54,044 nucleotides of DNA, from NCBI GenBank assembly GCA_019232905.1, contig JAFANA010000059.1, positions 1-54,044 on the forward strand. The letters are read 5' to 3'. Below are positions 35,689-42,972 of this stretch, piece after piece. A program made the position numbers and the translations under genes. Source of the stretch: Vulcanimicrobiota bacterium. Lineage in GTDB: Bacteria > Vulcanimicrobiota > Vulcanimicrobiia > Vulcanimicrobiales > Vulcanimicrobiaceae. The notes below the pieces were generated by a model. The model did not search any database, was not told the origin of the DNA, and saw only the letters and a program-made list of their open reading frames with translations. The stretch's first letter is position 1; each line of letters starts with the position of its first letter.

Positions 35689-36951
35689 ATGTTTCTGAAG
35701 TCGAAGCGCACGTCGCGCTCCGTCGACTACTTGCTCGCGGCGCTGAGCCCGCTTGAGGTTGCGCGCGCCACCCATCAGTATTTGGGGACGCTCAGCGACG
35801 ACGAACTTCAGGGCCTCATTGCGCGCAGCCTCGCGCGCATGGACGACGACGAGCGCGCGTACTACGAAATGTCGCCGGACTTCGGCACCTTTCTCGAGCA
35901 AAACCGGCGTGCTTTGCGAACGCTCGATCGAAACGCGCTGCGGGCGATTCTGATGCCGGTGATCGTCTCTCGATCCGCAACCGTCGAAGGAACGGACGAC
36001 GATCTAAGCTCACAGTTGCGCGCCGCACTGCCGCCCGTCTCCACCAGCGAAGGACTGCGCCGGCTCACGAAGACGGCAGCGGAACGGAGCGAGCAGTTGC
36101 GCCGCTCCTTCTTTGCGACGGATGCATCGCTCGAACGAATCTACCGCGGTGCATTTTCGTCGCTCGCACGCGCCGCTACGGGAACGGCTCTCGCGGTAGC
36201 AATCGTCGCTGCCGGTGCCGCCGTTACGGCGGCGTTTATCTTCTTGATCGTTCCAGCGGGCAAAGCGGCGCTCGCATGGGCAATGAGTTATCCGGCCGTT
36301 GTCTCCAGCGCCCCGGTGCCGCAACGCGTCGCCGTGCACCATCACGCGATCGCGGCTGCTCGCGCGCATCCGGCGCCGCCGAAGATCGTCGTCGCGCAGC
36401 GCACCGCACCGCCCGCGACCGCCACGCCGGCACCAACTCCTCGTCCAACCGCGACACCGGCCGCCGCGCCGAAGCCTACGGCAACGCCGGCTTCCGTAGT
36501 GACCGCAGAGCCGGTCCGGATCGCCGCCGCGACTAAACCGGGTACGCGAGATCGTCAGGCCGCTCTTCACCGGCTCTCTTCGATGAAGCTGGCTGCCGGG
36601 ACGATGCCTTCGCGCGAGCCCCCGCTCGTTCAACGCGCGCGTCTCATTGTAATGTCGTATCTTGATTCGCTCATGCGAGGCGACGCAAGCTCGGCACTCG
36701 GGAACCTGGGCCTCTCCGCGAGTGCCGGTACGTCGAACCTCACGGAAGCACCGATTTTGGCGGGGGCGACGGAATTCCGGGTGGTCCGCGCGGCGCTGGC
36801 CGATGCCTCGAGCGCAAAAGTTCAAGTCGTGATCGACAGCCCGCAGGGCCGCTACTTCGGCGACTACATCGTGTCGGCGAACGGCCCGGCCGCTTGGATC
36901 ACCCAACACGAGGTCATCCCCGTCGAATCGACGGTGGCGCGCCACTTCTAG
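35689..36951 (+). CDS. Single-pass membrane protein with Pro/Ala/Thr-rich linker
   Basis: A 420-aa protein of unknown family. Residues 1-150 are helical and cytosolic (SVDYLLAALSPLEVARATHQ; YYEMSPDFGTFLEQNRRALR). One membrane segment spans about 165-190 (TALAVAIVAAGAAVTAAFIF). A low-complexity linker at about 230-280 is rich in ATPAPTPRP-like repeats, and the last 100 residues form a globular extracytoplasmic domain (VQRARLIVMSYLDSLMRGDA ... EFRVVRAALADASSAKVQVV) with an NTF2/SnoaL-like look. The topology is like that of membrane-anchored regulators. TAGAGT lies 9 nt before the ATG. Confidence 0.75.
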   Translation: MFLKSKRTSRSVDYLLAALSPLEVARATHQYLGTLSDDELQGLIARSLARMDDDERAYYEMSPDFGTFLEQNRRALRTLDRNALRAILMPVIVSRSATVEGTDDDLSSQLRAALPPVSTSEGLRRLTKTAAERSEQLRRSFFATDASLERIYRGAFSSLARAATGTALAVAIVAAGAAVTAAFIFLIVPAGKAALAWAMSYPAVVSSAPVPQRVAVHHHAIAAARAHPAPPKIVVAQRTAPPATATPAPTPRPTATPAAAPKPTATPASVVTAEPVRIAAATKPGTRDRQAALHRLSSMKLAAGTMPSREPPLVQRARLIVMSYLDSLMRGDASSALGNLGLSASAGTSNLTEAPILAGATEFRVVRAALADASSAKVQVVIDSPQGRYFGDYIVSANGPAAWITQHEVIPVESTVARHF

Positions 36952-37072
36952 CATCGCGCTCGGACTTTTGTAAAGCGCGCGTAAAGGAACGGTAACGCTA
37001 GTTACAAAAAAGCATGCAAGCCTTTGTCAAGAGGCTCATCGGCACGGGCGTAACCGTCGAAAAGTAACGTAG

Positions 37073-37741
37073 ATGCTCAACGACCTCATCACGTTCTTTA
37101 CCGGTGCACCGCAGAACCGGCGCAAGTATCCGCGTCGGGCGGGCCCGTTTCAGGCATGGGCGGCCGTAGGGTCACAGTGGGCGAGCTGCGCCTGCCTCGA
37201 TATCTCCGGAAGCGGTATGGGCCTCGTCTCTCCGGCGGCACTTCCGGAAGAAGTGAATTTGCGGGTGCGACTCGAGTCGCGGAATATCGTCATTCGCGCG
37301 AAACGCATCTGGCAGCAACCCGGAACCTCCCAAGGAAAGCCGGCGTGGCGGTACGGGTTGAGTTTTACCGGCATCAGCGCCGACGACTGGGACGCCGTCA
37401 TCAGGTTCTGCAACAACGACCAAGTCACCGTCGAGAACAAGGCGCAGAAAGAGCTCGAACTCGTCAAACTGAAAGCCGACGACGTCGCGCGGCTGATCCC
37501 GAAGAAACTGCAAGACCAGATGCTCGGGCTGCTGGTGCGCAAAGGCCGCCTCGCGCCAATGGACGAGAAAACGCCGCTCGTGCAGTACTCGTACGGCGGC
37601 GTCATCAAACGCAATGGAAAAGCGCTGCACCGGCTCTCGATCCATTCGCGCGTCCGCGACGAGCTGACCGGCGAAGTGAAAGCCTACGACACCCGCTTCT
37701 TCTTCGACGACCAAGGCGGCAACGTCACCACAGACGACTAA
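37073..37741 (+). CDS. PilZ domain protein (c-di-GMP binding)
   Basis: A 222-aa protein. The c-di-GMP-binding motifs are RRKYPRR (RxxxR type, residues 16-22) and DISGSGMGL (D-x-S-x-x-G) in a beta-barrel domain up to about residue 120. A C-terminal part of about 100 residues (ELVKLKADDVARLIPKKLQD; VKAYDTRFFFDDQGG) is of unknown fold. It probably responds to c-di-GMP in the cytoplasm, and the EAL protein at 28186 could set the level of the ligand. It is followed by two stem-loops that probably end the transcript. Confidence 0.87.
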   Translation: MLNDLITFFTGAPQNRRKYPRRAGPFQAWAAVGSQWASCACLDISGSGMGLVSPAALPEEVNLRVRLESRNIVIRAKRIWQQPGTSQGKPAWRYGLSFTGISADDWDAVIRFCNNDQVTVENKAQKELELVKLKADDVARLIPKKLQDQMLGLLVRKGRLAPMDEKTPLVQYSYGGVIKRNGKALHRLSIHSRVRDELTGEVKAYDTRFFFDDQGGNVTTDD

Positions 37742-37768
37742 CCTCGGACCGCGCCGACGTCTCTTTTT

Positions 37769-37803
37769 GCTGGTCTCGTTCGTCGTAGGGATATGAGACC
37801 AGC
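37769..37803 (+). terminator. Stem-loop after the PilZ gene
   Basis: GCTGGTCTC (37769-37777) pairs perfectly with GAGACCAGC (37795-37803) across a 17-nt loop, and is followed by GAATTGTTTTG. The T-rich tail supports a rho-independent terminator for the PilZ gene, though the loop is long. Confidence 0.5.
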
Positions 37804-37828
37804 GAATTGTTTTGTGGCTCGTTTGATT

Positions 37829-37847
37829 CCTGACAGAGGCTGTCAGG
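37829..37847. promoter_or_regulatory. Perfect inverted repeat upstream of the glycosylase remnant
   Basis: CCTGACA-GAGGC-TGTCAGG is a 7-bp perfect inverted repeat followed by TTT. It lies 22 bp before the ATG at 37870 and just upstream of a TAGGCT -10-like box (37858-37863). It could be an operator or a second terminator hairpin. Confidence 0.4.
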
Positions 37848-37869
37848 TTTCTCGCGGTAGGCTGTCGTC

Positions 37870-38505
37870 ATGATCGTACGGACCCGCGCTCTGCGCCATT
37901 TCCGCTCGCCGGATGAAACGATCCGCGAAGCGTTCGAAATCGACGGTGTCTGCGCGCTCGCGACCTGCTACGCGGTCGACGATTCAACCGTGGACGTGTG
38001 GCTGGACGCCGACGTCGCCCTCAGCGAACGGCAATGTGTCGCCGCGCACCGCCGCGTCGCGTGGTATTTGCGCCGAGGTGACGAGCGCACAACCCCGTTC
38101 GAACGCGTTTGCGCGTCGATTCTCGACCCGTTTCTTCCACCTCACGCGGCTCGCTGCGTCAAGCAGCGCCTACTCAAACGCTTCGGTACGTCGATCGTGC
38201 GCGACGGCGCGATTTACCGCGCGTTTCCCTCCGCGCGCACGCTCGCGCGTGCGCATGACCGTGAAGTAAGCGCAGCCGGTGTCCCGGCGGCAGCGTTGCA
38301 ACGATTGCGCACGGCAATCGATGCGTTCTGCCGCCTCGAAGGATCACCTGAAGCGGACGATGGCCAACGCCCAGCCGGCGGCCGTACGAGCGCGAACAAG
38401 AAAACCTTCGGGAGTGCGGTCGTATACGTGATAGCCGGCGCGTATCGCATCGGTGAGGGAGGTGAAAGTCAAGATACCCATTGCGGTAAGCCCCTCTCGT
38501 TGTAG
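37870..38505 (+). pseudogene. Truncated HhH-GPD (AlkA-like) DNA glycosylase, N-terminal half only
   Basis: The reading frame gives 211 aa. Residues 70-155 fit the first half of an HhH-GPD glycosylase: FERVCASILDPFLPPHAARC, LLKRFGTSIV, YRAFPSARTLARAHDREVSA and AGVPAAALQRLRTAIDAF correspond to the region before the helix-hairpin-helix. The hairpin (L-P-G-I-G), the catalytic Asp and the C-terminal helices are absent. After about residue 160 the frame runs antisense through a microprotein gene (38344-38481), so that tail is probably not native. No other frame restores the missing half. It may be a decaying gene or a deliberately short protein; the upstream TAGGCT box suggests it may still be transcribed. 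Confidence 0.55.
38344..38481 (-). CDS. 45-aa microprotein, paralogue of the ORF at 50411
   Basis: A short ORF, MGILTFTSLTDAIRAGYHVY followed by DRTPEGFLVRARTAAGWALA and IVRFR. It starts at an ATG with GAGAGGGG 9-10 nt upstream. It aligns along its length with the 50-aa ORF at 50411 (MGIQIFDNVEQALRSGYLIE, then EGFLHARIRLCAGWARALVR), sharing M-G-I-x-x-F, A-x-R-x-G-Y, E-G-F-L and AGWA-x-x-I/L-V-R. Two independent copies with ribosome-binding sites make a genuine small-protein family likely. Function unknown. It overlaps the 3' end of the truncated glycosylase frame on the other strand. Confidence 0.7.
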   Translation of the reverse strand: MGILTFTSLTDAIRAGYHVYDRTPEGFLVRARTAAGWALAIVRFR

Positions 38506-38574
38506 CGAGCGTATTACGGCCGTGCGCAGCAATTGTGAATGAGTCGTGAGCGTTCGGGTACTGATACTTAAGGG

Positions 38575-39228
38575 ATGGCTCTATTACGCGACCGCGCGGA
38601 GGCAGGGCACCAGCTTGCCGTGTGTCTCCACGACTATACGGACGACGCCGGCGCAATCGTTCTTGCACTGCCGCGGGGCGGCGTTCCCGTCGGCTATGAA
38701 GTCGCTATGGCGCTTCATCTGCCGCTTGATGTGTACGTCGTGCGCAAACTCGGCGTCCCCGGGCATGAAGAACTGGCGATGGGCGCTATCGCATCGGACG
38801 GCACCTATGTCGTCGATCCCGCCACACTAGAAATGGCGCGGGTGAATCGCGAGGCGCTGGAGGAGACGCTGCAACGCGAAGCAGTCGAACTGCGCCGGCG
38901 CAGCGCCGCGTATCGCGAAGACCGGCCCGAGCCCGAAATTGCTGGGAAACGGGTGATCGTCGTCGATGACGGCCTTGCGACAGGCGCATCGATGTTCGCC
39001 GCAACGCGCGCGATTCGCGCGCGCGATCCCGCTGCCGTCATCGTCGCGGTTCCCGTCGCTCCTGCCGAAACCGTGGAGTGGCTGCGCGGTGTCGCCGATC
39101 GCGTCATCTGTCCGCACGAATTCCAACATTTCGGCGCGGTCGGATTGCATTACGATGATTTCGCAGAAGTTTCGGACGACGACGTACGTTCACTGTTAAC
39201 GGCGCGCAATAACAGCAAAGTATCGTAG
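38575..39228 (+). CDS. Phosphoribosyltransferase family protein
   Basis: A 217-aa type I PRTase. The PRPP-binding loop is KRVIVVDDGLATGASMFAAT (about 122-141), with IVLALPRGGVPVGYEVAMAL and VRKLGVPGHEELAMGAIASD upstream. This longer PRTase group (R-K-x-G-x-P-G-x-x-E-x-A-x-G-A) is widespread in bacteria and archaea; its acceptor is not established. Start: ATG with GATACT 6 nt upstream and no strong Shine-Dalgarno. The N-terminal LLRDRAEAGHQLAVCLHDY agrees with relatives. Confidence 0.9.
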   Translation: MALLRDRAEAGHQLAVCLHDYTDDAGAIVLALPRGGVPVGYEVAMALHLPLDVYVVRKLGVPGHEELAMGAIASDGTYVVDPATLEMARVNREALEETLQREAVELRRRSAAYREDRPEPEIAGKRVIVVDDGLATGASMFAATRAIRARDPAAVIVAVPVAPAETVEWLRGVADRVICPHEFQHFGAVGLHYDDFAEVSDDDVRSLLTARNNSKVS

Positions 39229-39297
39229 CATCGTCGGTGCTAGGACCGCAAATGTCTAGCAACCGTTTTATGCGCGCGATAGTCTTGCAGCGCAATC

Positions 39298-40854
39298 ATG
39301 CTATCTATTGCGCGTCCGGCGGCGCCACTACAAGCGCCCGTCGCGATTTCACTGCCGCCGGCAACGCCGGCCGAGCCGCTCGTAGAACACGGTTTGCGGC
39401 GCGCGCTCGTTGTTGCGGGTGTCATGCTCGCTGCGCTGCTGCAGATGATCGATACGACGATCGTCAACGTGTCGTTGCCGACGATTCAAGGCAATCTCGG
39501 CGCGACGGTCGACGAAGCGATTTGGGTCGTCACGGCCTTCGTCGTCGCGAACGTGGTCGTCATCCCGATCACGCCGTGGCTTCAGCGGCGCTTCGGACGT
39601 AAGAACTATTTTCTCGTCTCGATCGCCGGATTTACGATTGCGTCGTTGCTCTGCGGCATGGCGACGTCGCTCGATGCGTTGATCTTCTTCCGCATCCTGC
39701 AGGGCGCATTCGGCGGCGGGTTGTTGGCGACGGCGCAGATTATTCTGCGCGATACGTTCGGAGCGAAAGAACTCGGCCTCAGCCAATCGATCTTCGCATT
39801 TGCGACCGTGCTCGGACCCTCGATCGGCCCGACGATCGGCGGAATCATTACCGATAATTACTCGTGGCCGTGGATCTTCGACGTTAACATCGTCCCGGGC
39901 ATCATCTCGTTTCTGTTACTGCTGCGGTTCCTGCGAGACGATTCGAAACCGGCGCGAGCACCCGTCGATGCCGTCGGAATCGCGCTGCTCATTTTGACGA
40001 TCGCGCCGTTCCAGTTCGTGCTCGATCAAGGACAACAGTATGACTGGTTCTCCGATCAACGGATCACGGCCGCTGCGATCATCGCAGCACTGGGAGCCGT
40101 GGGCTTCGTTTGGTGGGAACTGCGCAACCCAGCGCCGATCGTCGATCTGCGCGTCCTTCGTCATCGCGCCGTAAGCATTGCGTCGCTTGCAATTATCGCC
40201 AATGCCGTGGGCGTCTTCGGCGGCGCACTTTTGCTTCCGCAATTCACCGTCGATCAGCTCGGCTTCACGTCGACCGAAACGGGAATTTTGCTCGGCTTGC
40301 GGGCACTGCCGGTCGTCTTTCTGACGTTGCCTCTCGGACGCATTACGAACAACCGGCGCATCGATCTGCGGTTCCTGATTGCCTGCGGGCTGATCGGCAA
40401 CGGCGCCGGCGCGATCTGGCTTGGCCATCAGATGACGTCGCAAGCGAGCTTCGGATCCTTCGTACTGCCGCAACTACTGGCCGGTGTCGGCATCGCGCTC
40501 GTCTATTCGCCGCTGCTCGTTGCCACGTTGCGCGCCGTTCCGCAAGAGGCTGCGAAAGCATCGTCGTTCATCATTCTCTCGTTTCAAATGGGTGGGTCGA
40601 TCACTGCTGCCGCACTCGTAACGCTGCTCGATCGCCGCGCTATCTTCCATCAGACGACGCTCGCGGGCTCGATGACGCTTTCCCACCCGGCGGTCGCGCA
40701 GTTCTTGCGAACGCACTCCGCGGTACAGCTATCGGCGCTCGTCGAGCAGCAATCGACCGTACTCGCGTATGGCGACGCCTTGCTGATTGCGGGCATCATT
40801 GCCGCGGCGCTTGCGCCCTTCGTGTTTCTGCTTCCACGAAAGAAGGCCGCGTAG
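39298..40854 (+). CDS. DHA2 family MFS multidrug efflux transporter (second copy)
   Basis: A 518-aa protein with about 14 membrane segments, clearly paralogous to the transporter at 5123: LQMIDTTIVNVSLPTIQGNL, RRFGRKNYFLVSIAGFTIAS, ATVLGPSIGPTIGGIITDNY and AKASSFIILSFQMGGSITAA all have counterparts there. It has an N-terminal Ala/Pro-rich extension before TM1. It is expected to export hydrophobic compounds by proton antiport. Unlike the first copy there is no adjacent TetR, adaptor or operator, so regulation is unknown. Confidence 0.93.
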   Translation: MLSIARPAAPLQAPVAISLPPATPAEPLVEHGLRRALVVAGVMLAALLQMIDTTIVNVSLPTIQGNLGATVDEAIWVVTAFVVANVVVIPITPWLQRRFGRKNYFLVSIAGFTIASLLCGMATSLDALIFFRILQGAFGGGLLATAQIILRDTFGAKELGLSQSIFAFATVLGPSIGPTIGGIITDNYSWPWIFDVNIVPGIISFLLLLRFLRDDSKPARAPVDAVGIALLILTIAPFQFVLDQGQQYDWFSDQRITAAAIIAALGAVGFVWWELRNPAPIVDLRVLRHRAVSIASLAIIANAVGVFGGALLLPQFTVDQLGFTSTETGILLGLRALPVVFLTLPLGRITNNRRIDLRFLIACGLIGNGAGAIWLGHQMTSQASFGSFVLPQLLAGVGIALVYSPLLVATLRAVPQEAAKASSFIILSFQMGGSITAAALVTLLDRRAIFHQTTLAGSMTLSHPAVAQFLRTHSAVQLSALVEQQSTVLAYGDALLIAGIIAAALAPFVFLLPRKKAA

Positions 40855-40858
40855 CGTT

Positions 40859-41401
40859 TTAGCTCGGTTTGTCTCCGCTCGCCGGATCGCTGATCGTGAT
40901 GTACGTCACGATGTCCCATGAGTTGTGAATGCCGACCAAAATCAGCAGAGCGACGCCGGCGGCCGGCGCATACATCGCGTGCTGCGGCGCAATCGATAGT
41001 GCGACCGCGCTGCCTAAGATAACGGCGTAGGCAAACATTGGAAGAAACGTGTACCACGTCCAATCCTCGGCATCGGGTGTGTACTCAGAAAATCGCAAGG
41101 AATAGACGAGTAAGCGGCACTGATACGAAACGCCGGCTGCGCCCGCTGCTGCGAGCAGCGTGCACGGTACCAGCAACATCGGCCACGGCGCGAGAAGTAT
41201 GCCGGAAATCATCAATGCCGCCGTAAAATGCGCCACGGTCGCTGCACTGACGCGCGCGATGCCGCCGGTACCCGCACGCCGCTGGCTATCTCGCAGCAGC
41301 GTAATGACTACGAAGGTCAGTCCCGTCAACGCAGCAGCCGAACTCCCCGTGAGCGTGTAAAAGGCGGCCCACTCCGAAAACACCGACGACGGAGATCCCA
41401 T
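40859..41401 (-). CDS. Small integral membrane protein of unknown function
   Basis: A 180-aa protein with about 5 hydrophobic helices: TGSSAAALTGLTFVVITLLR, TAALMISGILLAPWPMLLVP, LAAAGAAGVSYQ, LPMFAYAVILGSAVALSIAP and YAPAAGVALLILVGIHNSWD. The C-terminal H-N-S-W-D-I-x-T-Y motif resembles small membrane proteins of unknown role in actinobacterial and soil-bacterial genomes. The ATG directly follows the stop of the amine oxidase gene (TAAATG), so the two are coupled. No function can be assigned. Confidence 0.75.
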   Translation of the reverse strand: MGSPSSVFSEWAAFYTLTGSSAAALTGLTFVVITLLRDSQRRAGTGGIARVSAATVAHFTAALMISGILLAPWPMLLVPCTLLAAAGAAGVSYQCRLLVYSLRFSEYTPDAEDWTWYTFLPMFAYAVILGSAVALSIAPQHAMYAPAAGVALLILVGIHNSWDIVTYITISDPASGDKPS

Positions 41402-42712
41402 TTATGATCGCCGATCTGTCGCGAAGCGCGCAGCTACTTCGCGGGCCGCTCGCTCTCCGGTCGCGAGCGCGCCGTTGACCGTCCCGCCTTGCCCGTCTTC
41501 CGATGTCGCTTCGCCCGCGAAAAACAAGGTGCCGTCGAGCGCGGATGCGAGTTGCGAACGGGCATTCCCACCTCCGACTGCGAGATAGCTGTACGCTCCG
41601 CGCGCAAATGGATCGCCGCCCCAGTCGTGCATGATGCCGCCTTCGAACTCTTCATGCGCGCGGTCTTTCGCATCCAACAACGTTCCGAATCCATCGAGCG
41701 CCTGCGCGACGATTTCGTCGCCGGGGCGGCGGCGCAATTCTGTCGCCGCGGGTCCGCCGACCCAAGCGATAACGAGCGGCTGCCGTAACGGAAGTTGCGT
41801 CCAATACGCCTGAAACACGGCGCTAGAATCACGAAAGAAAGCTGCGCCGCGATAGCGGCCGCCGGCGACGTCCTCCCAAAAGGGCGAGCGGAAAAACAAC
41901 GCGACCTTCACGACGTCACCCATTAGGATTTTTTCAAGCGCTTCACGTTTTAGCGACGGGAGTTCCGGCTCGAACCGCACGTCCCCGTTGCGTAAAACAC
42001 CGATGGGTAGCGTGACGATCGCAGCGCGCGCACGAAATGCACGCACCGCTTGCGAACCGTCGCGCGCGCTGACCGTTACCGAACCGGGTTGCCATTCGAT
42101 GCGCTCGACGATCGTCGAGAACTCGAAACGAACGCCGGCCTTCGCGCAGTCCTCGTATAAGTAGTCAAACATCGGTCGATAGCCGCCGACGGGCCGCGCA
42201 GCTTGCGAATCTACACCCGACTCCCATTCGAACGCGATTCCGCGCGCGCTCGCCTTCGCCGGATCGGCAGCATCGAACCCTTCGACGAACGCGCGCGCAT
42301 CTTCGACTCGCTGCGCATCCGCACGACCGTTTGCATAACGCGCGAGAAACCGTTCGACGCTTTCGTCAGCCTCGAGCTTATCGACATTTTTGAAGAGTGA
42401 AACCGCCGAACGGAATTCATCTTCGCGGCGCTGCAATGCACCCTTTGAACTGCGCACCCAGTCATCACCGTCGGGCTCGACTTCACGTTGACCGATCTCG
42501 CGAAGCAGTGCACGCGTTTCGTGCGCGGGCCCATGAATGAATTCGCCGCCGAGTTCCGCGCTGACGGCACCCTTCGAGGCTTCGACCACGCGACCGCCGA
42601 CGCGATCGCGCGCTTCGAGTACGACCGTTTGCAGCCCCGCGATTGCGAGGCGGCGCGCGCATGCGAGTCCTGCGGCGCCCGCTCCGACGATCACAATATC
42701 TACATCCGGCAT
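41402..42712 (-). CDS. FAD-dependent amine oxidase (monoamine oxidase-like)
   Basis: A 436-aa flavoprotein. Dinucleotide-binding motif IVIVGAGAAGLACARRLA, FAD-ribose ARDRVGGRV, GGEFIHGPAH, and the C-terminal flavin motif LFFAGEATSEDGQGGTVNGA define the MAO/polyamine oxidase/phytoene desaturase group. AIVTLPIGVL is the conserved mid-domain segment. No signal peptide is present. It would oxidise an amine with oxygen to give aldehyde and peroxide; the substrate is unknown. It is cotranscribed with the small membrane protein downstream. Confidence 0.92.
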   Translation of the reverse strand: MPDVDIVIVGAGAAGLACARRLAIAGLQTVVLEARDRVGGRVVEASKGAVSAELGGEFIHGPAHETRALLREIGQREVEPDGDDWVRSSKGALQRREDEFRSAVSLFKNVDKLEADESVERFLARYANGRADAQRVEDARAFVEGFDAADPAKASARGIAFEWESGVDSQAARPVGGYRPMFDYLYEDCAKAGVRFEFSTIVERIEWQPGSVTVSARDGSQAVRAFRARAAIVTLPIGVLRNGDVRFEPELPSLKREALEKILMGDVVKVALFFRSPFWEDVAGGRYRGAAFFRDSSAVFQAYWTQLPLRQPLVIAWVGGPAATELRRRPGDEIVAQALDGFGTLLDAKDRAHEEFEGGIMHDWGGDPFARGAYSYLAVGGGNARSQLASALDGTLFFAGEATSEDGQGGTVNGALATGERAAREVAARFATDRRS

Positions 42713-42854
42713 CGCGATGTCATTACCGGCGAACTAGGCAACCCCTGGCGTAACGCACAATCATACGATCGCTAACTCGGTCAGCGACGTCGATGGCGGT
42801 ATCTTTACAATACTCGCGCATTTCTCTTAATTAACCGCCGATAAAAATTGTGTC

Positions 42855-42870
42855 AGGCACGGACGTGCCT
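42855..42870. promoter_or_regulatory. Inverted repeat in the 260-bp gap before the lipoprotein cluster
   Basis: AGGCACG-GA-CGTGCCT is a 7-bp perfect palindromic repeat. It lies about 100 bp upstream of the lipoprotein gene at 42973, in an AT-richer stretch (TTCTCTTAATTAACC). It may be an operator or part of a 5' leader; no known riboswitch consensus was recognised. Confidence 0.35.
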
Positions 42871-42972
42871 CTCGTTTACAAGTAGAGATGCCGAGCAACA
42901 CTTCGATAGCTGCACGGAAGCACCACCCGTCCTAGCTTCGGTATCCGCCGCCGTCAATTAGGGATATATCAA

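Noticed and set aside
37014..37067. A 17-codon ORF (MQAFVKRLIGTGVTVEK) just before the PilZ gene
   Set aside because: It is too short, has no clear ribosome-binding site and no homologue in the window; it might be a leader peptide but there is no attenuator structure.
42780..42972. A c-di-GMP (GEMM) riboswitch before the lipoprotein cluster
   Set aside because: The conserved GEMM core and tetraloop-receptor pattern could not be found; only a short palindrome is supported.
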